A stretch of 5,798 nucleotides of DNA from JAAYYM01 sp964483395 (GCA_964483395.1 CAZABT010000145.1:1-5798), one strand, 5' to 3'; positions 1 through 5,721 are shown, numbered from the stretch's first letter. Numbers and translations: made by a program. The notes: generated by a model not told the origin, from the letters alone.

Positions 1-6
1 CAGATG

Positions 7-36
7 ATTATATCTTATAAGCCACTGGTGTTACAA
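7..36 (-). promoter_or_regulatory. weak promoter-like sequence reading out of the left edge
   Basis: On the minus strand TTGTAA (plus 31-36; four of six matches to TTGACA) is followed after 18 bases by a perfect TATAAT (plus 7-12). It could start a gene beyond the left edge. The remainder of 1-110 shows no ORF of note and no terminator-like hairpin with a T tract. Confidence 0.3.
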
Positions 37-110
37 CTTTAGTTTAGCACAACATTACTATTGTGGAGTTCCGGCATGGATGATATGGGGAAGCTTAACT
101 ATGAGCCTGC

Positions 111-190
111 TTCTCAGATGAACATCAGGTTAATTCCAAGATGAACATCAGATTAATTCTTAGGTGCACATCAGGTTAATTCTCAGGTGG
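111..190. repeat. 23-bp tandem repeat, 3.5 copies, at the end of the FlhB-C-like gene
   Basis: Units are 111-133, 134-156 and 157-179, with a partial copy at 180-190. The plus-strand pattern is ttctcagatgaacatcaggttaa with a few changes per copy. The copy nearest the gene contains its last codons and TAA stop (176-178); the others lie downstream as non-coding DNA. Each unit has a small dyad, GATG-aa-CATC, mutated in one copy. Because 23 is not a multiple of three, expansion could not extend the protein in frame. It probably arose by duplication of the gene's 3' end. Confidence 0.9.
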
Positions 191-481
191 TTTGACTTTA
201 CTTTTGATTTTCTCCATATTATCAACAAATACCAGAATTTCTGCCACGACCTCATAAAGCTCCGGTGGAATCATTTCGCCGATTTCCAGCTTGGAAAGTG
301 TATTTGCAAGCTTAGAATCCTCATGAATGGGAACGTCTGCTTCCTGTGCCTTTTCAATAATGCGTTCGGCAATATGACCGACACCCGTTGCAATGACGCG
401 CGGCGCCTCATCGTTGGGGTCATACTGCAATGCAATAGCTTGTTTTATTTTTGCTCGTTCCTTTGTGTTTTCATCTGCCAT
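176..481 (-). CDS. stand-alone FlhB/YscU cytoplasmic-domain homologue (EscU/YscU/HrcU family, YlqH-like)
   Basis: A 101-residue soluble protein matching the C-terminal cytoplasmic domain of the type III export switch protein FlhB. The core AIALQYDPNDEAPRVIATG at 15-33 corresponds to the FlhB segment AVALRYDP...APVVVAKG. The helix HIAERIIEKAQEADVPIHED at 36-55 and the closing IPPELYEVVAEILVFV at 71-86 are equally typical. The four transmembrane helices of full FlhB are absent. The autocleavage motif NPTH is also absent: the aligned residues are AKIK (10-13), so self-cleavage is not expected. The start is fixed by AGGAGG 8 bases upstream, and the gap to the FliK-like gene is 12 bases. The pairing suggests that the two proteins bind each other, as FliK and FlhB-C do (inference). 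Its stop codon lies inside the first copy of a 23-bp tandem repeat. Family call is firm; function is unknown. Confidence 0.92.
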   Translation of the reverse strand: MADENTKERAKIKQAIALQYDPNDEAPRVIATGVGHIAERIIEKAQEADVPIHEDSKLANTLSKLEIGEMIPPELYEVVAEILVFVDNMEKIKSKVKPPEN

Positions 482-489
482 GACTGCTC

Positions 490-495
490 CCTCCT
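490..495 (-). promoter_or_regulatory. ribosome binding site of the FlhB-C-like gene overlapping the upstream stop
   Basis: AGGAGG on the minus strand overlaps the TAG stop (494-496) of the FliK-like gene and lies 8 bases before the next ATG. This predicts coupled synthesis of the two proteins, in keeping with a functional pair. Confidence 0.8.
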
Positions 496-2185
496 ATGCC
501 CTTACATCAAAGGAAAACTTCATTGCGCTGCCCGTGTGTGTCGGCGTTTCGCCACCTTTTTTCAGAAATTCATCTACAATACTATGATTGGAGGCTTCCT
601 GTTCCTTCATCGTCACGGTCGTTGTCATACTGTAGCCCTTTTTGGTCAGGCGTTCATTCAGGATATGGATATTGGCTTCAATGAAATCCAGCATTTCTTC
701 CTTCTGCATATAGAAGTGCGTACTGACCTTATTCTGCTGCATGGCCACATGAATGTCCATCGTTCCGAGGTGTTCCATCTCCAAATGCAGCAAAGCACTG
801 ACGTTGCCGTCTTTGTCTGCAAGATGCTTCTTATTGGTATATACATACAAATCACCATTTGCATTCTCCTGTGCCAGCTTGAGCGGTAATTGGACATAGG
901 TCAGCATTTGGTTCATCTGATTCATAAAGTTCAGATTATCCTGCATGTTTCCGGCGCTCTTTGCAAGCTCCGGAGCCGCTTTTGAGATATTCTGCAGCAT
1001 CTGCGTAAGCTTCTGAGACTGCTCGGTCATGCACTCATAAAGTTCCTCCACCCGGCCTTCCTTTGCCACTTCCTCCGGTTTCAGCAGCAGCTGCTGTGAC
1101 AGCACATTCTTTAATAAGGTCTGATATTCCTTCCCCTGCAGCAATTTGCCAAGCTGTGCACTTTCATGTGCCTCCGGCTGTTCCAAAGCATCCTTGATCA
1201 AATCAAAAAGCTGCCCCACCGGCATCTCACCTGACACCACCTGCGTCTTTGCTTCCGGCTTCAGTCCAAGCTGTTCTAATTGATTTGCAAGACTCTCTCT
1301 CTGTTCCGGGGTCAATTCCTGCAGCGCATTGGAAAGCTGTTCGGCTTTCGCCTCTGCTCCCTGAGGCAGTTCTGATACCGGAATTTGCATGCCGCTTCCT
1401 GTTACGCCATTTGCAGAAACCGCATTTCCGGAACCATCGTTTCCGTTTCCGACAACCGTTTCTTCATTAACCATGGCCTCCCGCAGCATCTGCAGCAATT
1501 CCCTGCTAAAGCCAATCGCTTCCCCCGTGCTGCCCTCTGCCGCTAATTGTCCCGCAAGTTCCGGCAGTCCGTCCGTCAAAACATTGATGTCTTTGACAAT
1601 CTGATGCTCCAGATTTTTATAATTTTCAAATTGGGTAATATTAATGTCCGTGATCGGCAGTTCCAGCTTTGTCATCTGTACAATAGTCTGCGGAGAAACA
1701 TTCTGATTTGCATTTATCTGACGAAACATTGCCTGTAATGCATTCTTATTGATCGGCATTCCCTCCTCCATCATGGTGGAGGTCATGGCTATTGTTTTGT
1801 CATTGACAGAAAGACCGGCTGCATCCAACGCTTTCAATACAGAAGGATCTGTACTGGTCAGATTTGTATACAGGGGCCGCAGTGACACCTGATTGTTGCT
1901 GTTGGATTTCACTTCAAAATAAACATTCTGCCCAAGCATCAGACTGATATCCCCCTCCAGTCTGGCGGACATTGTCTGATGATTCCCAAGCAGCAGCAGA
2001 ATATCCTTGCCGTTGATTTCCGCAACCTCTCCTGAAAATACCTGTCCCGCAGTATAGCTGCCGGAGGATGTCTCTGCGGTCTGTGCGGCATTGGCATTGA
2101 CTGCAGATGTATTTGCGGCAGATTGTACAGCCTGCTGTGCAACATTAATATTCGATTGTGTGCTTCCTGATAAATTGAGATTCAT
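494..2185 (-). CDS. FliK-like protein with C-terminal hook-length-control domain (YlqG-like position)
   Basis: A 563-residue hypothetical protein. Residues about 430-525 resemble the C-terminal domain of flagellar hook-length control protein FliK, with the pattern LLHLEMEHLGTMDIHV at 465-480 followed by a strand, a helix and INERL-like ILNERLTKKGYSM at 508-520. In flagella that domain contacts the FlhB cytoplasmic domain to switch export substrate. Residues 47-92 look like a small beta domain (GEVAEINGKDILLLL, then ARLEGDISLMLGQNVYFEV). The rest is rich in Gln, Asn, Ala, Glu and Met, probably helical and partly disordered (about 240-285 is Gly/Asn/Ser rich). The only cysteine is Cys385. No signal peptide or membrane segment is seen. 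ATG 2185 follows AGGAG at 2192-2196 with a 6-base spacer. The position between rnhB and the FlhB-C-like gene matches Bacillus ylqG. The family assignment is by pattern; the cellular role is unknown. Confidence 0.85.
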   Translation of the reverse strand: MNLNLSGSTQSNINVAQQAVQSAANTSAVNANAAQTAETSSGSYTAGQVFSGEVAEINGKDILLLLGNHQTMSARLEGDISLMLGQNVYFEVKSNSNNQVSLRPLYTNLTSTDPSVLKALDAAGLSVNDKTIAMTSTMMEEGMPINKNALQAMFRQINANQNVSPQTIVQMTKLELPITDINITQFENYKNLEHQIVKDINVLTDGLPELAGQLAAEGSTGEAIGFSRELLQMLREAMVNEETVVGNGNDGSGNAVSANGVTGSGMQIPVSELPQGAEAKAEQLSNALQELTPEQRESLANQLEQLGLKPEAKTQVVSGEMPVGQLFDLIKDALEQPEAHESAQLGKLLQGKEYQTLLKNVLSQQLLLKPEEVAKEGRVEELYECMTEQSQKLTQMLQNISKAAPELAKSAGNMQDNLNFMNQMNQMLTYVQLPLKLAQENANGDLYVYTNKKHLADKDGNVSALLHLEMEHLGTMDIHVAMQQNKVSTHFYMQKEEMLDFIEANIHILNERLTKKGYSMTTTVTMKEQEASNHSIVDEFLKKGGETPTHTGSAMKFSFDVRA

Positions 2186-2240
2186 CCATGTCTCCTGTCC
2201 AAAAAATCACACACATAACAGATACCTATTCAAAATCACA

Positions 2241-3008
2241 TCATACAAAATGACCAATAAAAGTTCTCCGGTGGATCGGTGTCGGTCCGAATTTCTTGAG
2301 CGCCTCAATATGGACGGCTGCGCCATAGCCCTTATTTCCTGCAAATCCATACTCCGGATATTTTTTGTCATACTCCACCATCAGCCGATCTCTGGTAACC
2401 TTGGCAATGATGCTGGCTGCCGCAATGGATACGCTCTTTGCATCCCCTTTAATAATCGGAATCTGACGAATATCAACCAATGGAATGGTCACTGCATCAT
2501 TTAATAATATATCGGGTTTTACAGACAGATTCTGAATAGCCTGCCGCATCGCCTCATAGGTTGCCTGCAAAATATTGATCTCATCAATCCGTTCCGGTGA
2601 AATCATCCCAAGTCCTGTCGCCAATGCTCGCTCCATAATAACGTCATAAAGTTCCTCACGCTTCTTCTCTGAAAGCTGCTTGGAATCATTCAAATATAAT
2701 ATGTCACAGTCCTTTGGCAAAATCACCGCACCCGCTACAACCGGGCCTGCCAGCGGGCCACGCCCCACTTCATCAATCCCGCAAATAAATTCATAACCCT
2801 CTGCTGTATATTGCCGTTCATATTTCTGAAGTTTTCTTGTCCGTTCCTGTTCGGCATACAGCCTTTCCAACTGCTGTTCTGCCTTTTTAATACACGCCGT
2901 AACCCCGCTCCTGCCATCCATCCGGTATTGTTCAATCAATTCAGGCAGCATGGATAACTGTGCTGCCTGAAATTCTTCCTTAATCTGTCCTATTTTCTTT
3001 TCTTCCAT
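2241..3008 (-). CDS. rnhB: ribonuclease HII
   Basis: Cytoplasmic endonuclease that cuts the RNA strand of RNA-DNA hybrids, in particular at single ribonucleotides embedded in DNA. The 255-residue length is the usual one for Firmicute RNase HII. A helical, charged N-terminal extension (1-72) precedes the catalytic domain. The domain opens with GIDEVGRGPLAGPV at 77-90, which carries Asp79 and Glu80. Asp171 lies in LLNDA and Asp189 in KGDAKSVSIAAASIIAKVTRD, completing the four metal-binding acidic residues with the same 18-residue spacing as in the E. coli enzyme. The C-terminus has GYGAAVHIEALKKFGPTPIHRRTF. The ATG at 3008 has AGGA 8 bases upstream. It follows the repeat array and may be transcribed from the lepB-rbgA promoter, since no terminator is seen in between. 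The catalytic set is complete. Confidence 0.97.
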   Translation of the reverse strand: MEEKKIGQIKEEFQAAQLSMLPELIEQYRMDGRSGVTACIKKAEQQLERLYAEQERTRKLQKYERQYTAEGYEFICGIDEVGRGPLAGPVVAGAVILPKDCDILYLNDSKQLSEKKREELYDVIMERALATGLGMISPERIDEINILQATYEAMRQAIQNLSVKPDILLNDAVTIPLVDIRQIPIIKGDAKSVSIAAASIIAKVTRDRLMVEYDKKYPEYGFAGNKGYGAAVHIEALKKFGPTPIHRRTFIGHFV

Positions 3009-3028
3009 CTTATCCGTCCTATTATCCC

Positions 3029-3171
3029 GTCAAGCCTAGTCATTTTTCTGTTCAGCTGTCCTTGTCAAGTCTAGTCATTTTGTCCGTTCTGCTGTCTTTG
3101 TCAAGTCTGGTCATTTTCTCGGTTCTGCTGTCCTTGTCAAGCCTGGTCATTTTCTCGGTTCCTGTAGCCTT
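3029..3171. repeat. four tandem copies of a 35-36 bp repeat
   Basis: Units run 3029-3063 (35 bp), 3064-3099, 3100-3135 and 3136-3171 (36 bp each). All begin gtcaag(c/t)ct(a/g)gtcatttt on the plus strand. The outer units are the most divergent. The unit nearest rnhB has lost a base, and the one nearest lepB differs at its distal end. On the minus strand each full junction contains CTTGACAA(A/G), including a perfect TTGACA. The array fills most of the 213-bp gap between lepB copy B and rnhB. No spacers interrupt it, so it is a minisatellite-like array and not a CRISPR. Confidence 0.95.
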
Positions 3172-3207
3172 ATACATGTTACCGGGTGAATCCGCTTTAG
3201 TTTTCAT
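3052..3207 (-). CDS. doubtful 51-residue ORF with dodecapeptide repeat
   Basis: A small open frame in the lepB-rnhB gap starts 14 bases after the lepB stop and ends at TGA (3052-3054). After MKTKADSPGNMYKATGTEK it encodes MTRLDKDSRTEK, MTRLDKDSRTDK and a last MTRLDKDS before the stop. It is highly charged, with no membrane segment and no cysteine. The 36-bp DNA repeat is a multiple of three, so a periodic peptide follows automatically if any frame is open. Against it being a gene: neither this ATG nor the one at 3177 has a convincing Shine-Dalgarno. For it: the frame is open on the coding strand of the operon, and differences between the repeats mostly spare the amino acids. I do not recognise the peptide. 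Non-coding repeat DNA is at least as likely. Confidence 0.2.
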   Translation of the reverse strand: MKTKADSPGNMYKATGTEKMTRLDKDSRTEKMTRLDKDSRTDKMTRLDKDS

Positions 3208-3221
3208 ATCGCATTGAACAT

Positions 3222-3794
3222 TTATTTATGACTCATCAGCCCAATTTCACTGAGCGGCCATATTTGCAACCATGCACGACCCATGATATCTGCCCGTTTC
3301 ACGTTTCCTACCTCCGCAAACCGACTGTCTGTACTGTCATTTCGATTGTCACCCATCACAAAATACTCATCCGCACCAAGGGTGATCGGATTGTCAGCCA
3401 GTCCGCCCGACTGGATCACCTCAAGCCCATATGATTCCTGTAGGAGTTCGTCATTGATGTAGATTTTCCCCTCCTTGATCTGCACAGTCTCACCCGGCAG
3501 TCCTATGATTCGTTTGATCAGATACGGGTAGGCAGCATCGTCATAAGGAAATGACACAATATCAAATCTCTTAGGTTCATTAAACCTATATGAAATCTTA
3601 TCTGTCATAATACTGTCCCCGTCACTCAATGTGGCCTCCATGGAAGATCCATGCACCAACGTTCTGTTCGTCACATAATTCACCACTAAATATGTAATTC
3701 CCAGCACCACCAGTATAAACAATCCAAAATTCACGATTTTTTTCAGAATCCTCATCCCTGCTGATTCTCTGCGTCTTCGTTTTTTCTTTGCCAC
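3222..3794 (-). CDS. lepB: type I signal peptidase (copy B)
   Basis: A second type I signal peptidase of 190 residues, again with one N-terminal membrane anchor and an extracytoplasmic protease domain. A strongly basic head (KKKRRRR at 3-9) precedes the membrane segment at about 19-41. The catalytic serine is Ser51 in GSSMEATL, the lysine is Lys94 in YLIKRIIGLPGE, and the final box is GDNRNDSTDSR at 148-158. The usual proline after SMx is replaced by alanine (SMEATL); the catalytic pair is intact, so activity is expected. It starts with GTG 14 bases after the rbgA stop, so it belongs to the same unit. It is clearly diverged from copy A, which argues for an old duplication and possibly different substrates (inference). 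Its stop is followed by 213 bases containing a tandem repeat before rnhB. Confidence 0.95.
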   Translation of the reverse strand: MAKKKRRRRESAGMRILKKIVNFGLFILVVLGITYLVVNYVTNRTLVHGSSMEATLSDGDSIMTDKISYRFNEPKRFDIVSFPYDDAAYPYLIKRIIGLPGETVQIKEGKIYINDELLQESYGLEVIQSGGLADNPITLGADEYFVMGDNRNDSTDSRFAEVGNVKRADIMGRAWLQIWPLSEIGLMSHK

Positions 3795-3804
3795 TGCAAT
3801 TCAT

Positions 3805-3809
3805 CCCCT
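3805..3809 (-). promoter_or_regulatory. lepB: ribosome binding site for the GTG-started lepB copy B
   Basis: The minus strand reads AGGGG, overlapping the TAA stop of rbgA, with a 10-base spacer to GTG at 3794. An ATG nearby (3801-3803) is in another frame and gives an unrelated reading. The next in-frame ATG (residue 14) has no properly spaced Shine-Dalgarno. Confidence 0.6.
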
Positions 3810-4669
3810 TATTGCCAATTCATATTTTCCGGTATTTCCAAAGTAATCTTGCCAAATTTTCCGTTTCTGAAATCATCTATCACCATTCCCGCCGCCTTAG
3901 CCGTATCGGGAGTGTTTCCTTTCAGCAGACAATGTCTATTGATTGCTACGGCTGTCAATGCATCATGTATCGTCACATATTCCTGCTCCAATTCATACCG
4001 ACTTGCTATGACGGATTTCTTGTGTGTCAATAGAAACTTGATTAGTTCCTCCGCCAATTCTTCTCTGTTCAGAATTTCGTCATTGATGGAACCAATCATA
4101 GCCAGCCTCAGTCCAACCTCCTGATCCTCAAACTTCGGCCACAAAATACCCGGTGTATCCAAAAGCTCTATTCCTCTGTTCAGACGTATCCACTGCTTTC
4201 CCTTCGTAACACCCGGCTTATTTCCGGTCTTTGTACAAGCCTTTCCCGCAAAAGCATTGATAAAAGTAGACTTACCGACATTTGGGATGCCTACCACCAT
4301 TGCCCGCACCGGACGATTCAGTATGCCGCGCTTTCTGTCCCGCTCGATTTTTTCCCTGCAGGCCTCCTGTACCTTGCCTTGGATTGCCTTAATGCCGCTT
4401 CCGGTCTTTGAATTGATTTTGAGCACCGCATAACCTTTTTCTTCAAAATAAGTCATCCATGCCTCATTCCATTTATCTTCTGCAAGATCTGCCTTGTTCA
4501 GCAAGATCAATCTGGCCTTTCCTTTTCCCAGTTCGTCAATATCGGGATTTCTACTGCTCATGGGAACACGGGCATCCACCAGTTCAACGATGAGATCAAT
4601 CAGCTTGATATTTTCCTCCATCATCCTTTTGGCTTTCATCATATGCCCCGGATACCATTGATAATTCAT
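3809..4669 (-). CDS. rbgA: ribosome biogenesis GTPase RbgA (YlqF)
   Basis: Cytoplasmic GTPase of the YlqF/RbgA family, needed in Bacillus for late assembly of the 50S subunit. The 286-residue product shows the circularly permuted G-motif order of this family: G4 NKAD at 58-61, a G5-like SKTG at 87-90, then G1 GIPNVGKS at 127-134, G2 in PGVT at 152-155, and G3 DTPG at 171-174. The N-terminal WYPGHM carries His9, the residue equivalent to the catalytic histidine described for RbgA. The C-terminal part (about 200-280) is the helical RNA-binding domain. The ATG is preceded by a strong AGGAGG. It lies between two lepB genes with gaps of 12 and 14 bases, so the three are almost certainly co-transcribed. 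Its neighbourhood with rplS makes sense, since both concern the large subunit. All key motifs appear intact. Confidence 0.97.
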   Translation of the reverse strand: MNYQWYPGHMMKAKRMMEENIKLIDLIVELVDARVPMSSRNPDIDELGKGKARLILLNKADLAEDKWNEAWMTYFEEKGYAVLKINSKTGSGIKAIQGKVQEACREKIERDRKRGILNRPVRAMVVGIPNVGKSTFINAFAGKACTKTGNKPGVTKGKQWIRLNRGIELLDTPGILWPKFEDQEVGLRLAMIGSINDEILNREELAEELIKFLLTHKKSVIASRYELEQEYVTIHDALTAVAINRHCLLKGNTPDTAKAAGMVIDDFRNGKFGKITLEIPENMNWQ

Positions 4670-4677
4670 ATTTTGCT

Positions 4678-4683
4678 CCTCCT
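4678..4683 (-). promoter_or_regulatory. rbgA: rbgA ribosome binding site overlapping the lepB copy A stop
   Basis: AGGAGG (minus strand) shares bases with the TAG stop of lepB copy A and lies 8 bases before the rbgA ATG. The overlap suggests translational coupling of the two genes and fixes the rbgA start. Confidence 0.8.
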
Positions 4684-5266
4684 ATTCCACAAATCCCATG
4701 CCAATCTTTCCGCTTTCCATGTGATACCATGCTTTGCCGTCTATCATCTCGTCCGTCACATTTCCAATGTTGGCAGAACGGCTGTCCTCACTGTTCTCGC
4801 GATTATCCCCCAGAACGAAATATTCATCCACGCCCAGTGAAATTTCTTCCTCTGCAATTCCTGCCGTCAATGTATCCTCCGTCACATCCTCCTGATACAG
4901 ATCTCCATCTATATAGACCTTTCCCTGCTTGATCTGAATCGTCTCTCCAGGTAATCCGATAACCCTTTTTACATAATAATGTGAATTTTCATTGCCATTT
5001 GGCCGAAACACGATAACATCATTCCTCTGCGGTGTGGCAAACTGATAAATCATTCTGTTAATCAGGATTTTTTGACCGTTATACAATGCAGGTTCCATAG
5101 ATGCGCCCACCACGCTGGTCTGAAGGCCGACTGCAGACACCACAACAAATGCGGCAAAAACTGCCACAGCGATTCCGAATGTCCACGTTATGATTTCATA
5201 CAGCAGCGACCGGCTCATCTTTACCTGCCGTCTGCGAAATGTCAGTCCCTTATCATTATTCTTCAT
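4682..5266 (-). CDS. lepB: type I signal peptidase (copy A)
   Basis: Membrane-bound serine protease that removes signal peptides from exported preproteins on the outer face of the cytoplasmic membrane. Counting from the ATG at 5266 the protein is 194 residues, a usual size for the Gram-positive SipS-like class. A basic N-terminus (FRRRQVK) is followed by one membrane segment at about 20-48. The catalytic serine is Ser56 in GASMEPAL. The general-base lysine is Lys100 in YYVKRVIGLPGE. The last conserved box is GDNRENSEDSR at 153-163. The four-residue longer GTG start at 5278 is disfavoured because the Shine-Dalgarno would then lie inside the gene. It is separated from rplS by a terminator and probably starts a unit with rbgA, whose Shine-Dalgarno overlaps this gene's TAG stop. 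A second signal peptidase lies on the other side of rbgA. Confidence 0.95.
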   Translation of the reverse strand: MKNNDKGLTFRRRQVKMSRSLLYEIITWTFGIAVAVFAAFVVVSAVGLQTSVVGASMEPALYNGQKILINRMIYQFATPQRNDVIVFRPNGNENSHYYVKRVIGLPGETIQIKQGKVYIDGDLYQEDVTEDTLTAGIAEEEISLGVDEYFVLGDNRENSEDSRSANIGNVTDEMIDGKAWYHMESGKIGMGFVE

Positions 5267-5272
5267 AGCTAT

Positions 5273-5280
5273 CCTCACCT
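5273..5280 (-). promoter_or_regulatory. lepB: ribosome binding site that sets the lepB copy A start
   Basis: The minus strand reads AGGTGAGG, ending 6 bases before the ATG at 5266. A longer reading from GTG at 5278 lies within this sequence and has no Shine-Dalgarno of its own, so ATG 5266 is the better start. Confidence 0.7.
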
Positions 5281-5291
5281 ATACGAGTATA
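5280..5291. promoter_or_regulatory. inverted repeat TATAC-GA-GTATA overlapping the promoter
   Basis: A perfect 5-bp-arm dyad with a 2-base centre covers the candidate -10 and probable transcription start of the downstream lepB. It could be an operator for a small dimeric regulator, or chance in AT-rich DNA. No regulator is identified. Confidence 0.25.
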
Positions 5292-5294
5292 TCA
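5286..5294 (-). promoter_or_regulatory. candidate extended -10 promoter for the lepB-rbgA unit
   Basis: On the minus strand TGA directly precedes TATACT, giving an extended -10 (TGnTATAAT) with one mismatch in the hexamer. No good -35 is present; the positions 16-18 bases upstream fall in the terminator T tract. Extended -10 promoters can do without one. The start of transcription would fall near 5279, leaving a very short leader before the ATG at 5266. The terminator just upstream makes a promoter here likely. Confidence 0.4.
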
Positions 5295-5308
5295 CAATTA
5301 CTGAAATG

Positions 5309-5344
5309 AAAAAAGAGACAAAATACAATTTGCATTTGTCTCTT
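5309..5344 (-). terminator. Rho-independent terminator after rplS
   Basis: A perfect 10-bp stem, AAGAGACAAA (minus strand, plus 5335-5344) with TTTGTCTCTT (plus 5313-5322), closes a 12-base loop. The 3' arm runs into a T tract on the minus strand (plus A-run 5309-5314). It begins 12 bases after the rplS stop codon, which is typical placement. The stem has only three G/C pairs, so it may leak, but the shape is unambiguous. The opposite strand has no T tract, so it should act only on leftward transcription. Confidence 0.85.
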
Positions 5345-5356
5345 CATTCGTCATGA

Positions 5357-5701
5357 TTATACTAACTCTTTAACCTTAGCCTTCTTACCTACACGGCCTC
5401 TCAAGTAGAACAGCTTTGCTCTTCTTGCCTTACCTCTTCTGACAACCTCAACCTTCTCAACATGAGGTGAGTGCAACGGCCATGTTCTTTCAACACCAAC
5501 ACCGTTTGAACTCTTTCTTACGGTAAATGTAGCTCTGCTGCTTCCGCCCTGCTTCTTTAATACAGTACCCTCGAAAATCTGGATTCTTTCGCGGTTACCT
5601 TCTTTGATCTTTGCATATACCTTAACAGTATCGCCAGTATTGAATTCTGAAACATTCTCTTTCATTTCAGCAGCTTCAATGTTTTTAATAATATCGTTCA
5701 T
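5357..5701 (-). CDS. rplS: 50S ribosomal protein L19
   Basis: Ribosomal protein L19, a component of the large subunit that in known ribosomes sits near the interface with the 30S subunit. The 114-residue product has the normal family length. It shows the conserved features: an N-terminal helix, the FNTGDTVKVYAKIKEG segment at about 20-35, IQIFEGTVL at 40-48, GVGVERTWPLHSP at 67-79, and the basic C-terminal signature VVRRGKARRAKLFYLR at 86-101. The ATG start is well supported by AGGAGG at 5708-5713 (minus strand) with a 6-base spacer. It is the first gene of the window in the direction of transcription and is followed 12 bases after its stop by a strong terminator. It therefore probably forms the end of an upstream unit (often rimM-trmD-rplS in relatives, an inference) or a short unit of its own. 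Identification is near certain. Confidence 0.98.
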   Translation of the reverse strand: MNDIIKNIEAAEMKENVSEFNTGDTVKVYAKIKEGNRERIQIFEGTVLKKQGGSSRATFTVRKSSNGVGVERTWPLHSPHVEKVEVVRRGKARRAKLFYLRGRVGKKAKVKELV

Positions 5702-5721
5702 GTGTGACCTCCTTGATTTTG

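Noticed and set aside
60..110. Additional degenerate copy of the 23-bp repeat
   Set aside because: Only short scattered matches (gatga, gcttaac) could be aligned; this is not above chance by eye.
164..889. Long plus-strand open frame of 241 codons
   Set aside because: It lies antisense to the FlhB-C-like gene and the end of the FliK-like gene, both with clear family patterns and ribosome binding sites. Its product is Cys/Phe/His-rich without recognisable domains, as expected from a shadow frame.
2091..2504. Plus-strand open frame of 137 codons across the rnhB/FliK-like junction
   Set aside because: It is antisense to the conserved C-terminus of RNase HII and the start of the next gene, and its product has no recognisable motif.
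3009..3060. Promoter directly before rnhB (GATAAT near 3020)
   Set aside because: No acceptable -35 lies at 16-18 bases upstream on the minus strand, and the TTGACG in the nearby repeat unit is too close.
3029..3171. CRISPR array
   Set aside because: The 35-36 bp units are directly adjacent with no unique spacers, are imperfect, and no cas genes are present.
3622..3804. Minus-strand ATG reading frame starting at 3804
   Set aside because: It is out of frame with the signal peptidase and overlaps its membrane anchor. The lepB frame carries all catalytic motifs and starts at GTG 3794.
5267..5278. GTG start at 5278 for lepB copy A
   Set aside because: It would lie inside AGGTGAGG, which is correctly spaced for ATG 5266, and has no Shine-Dalgarno of its own.
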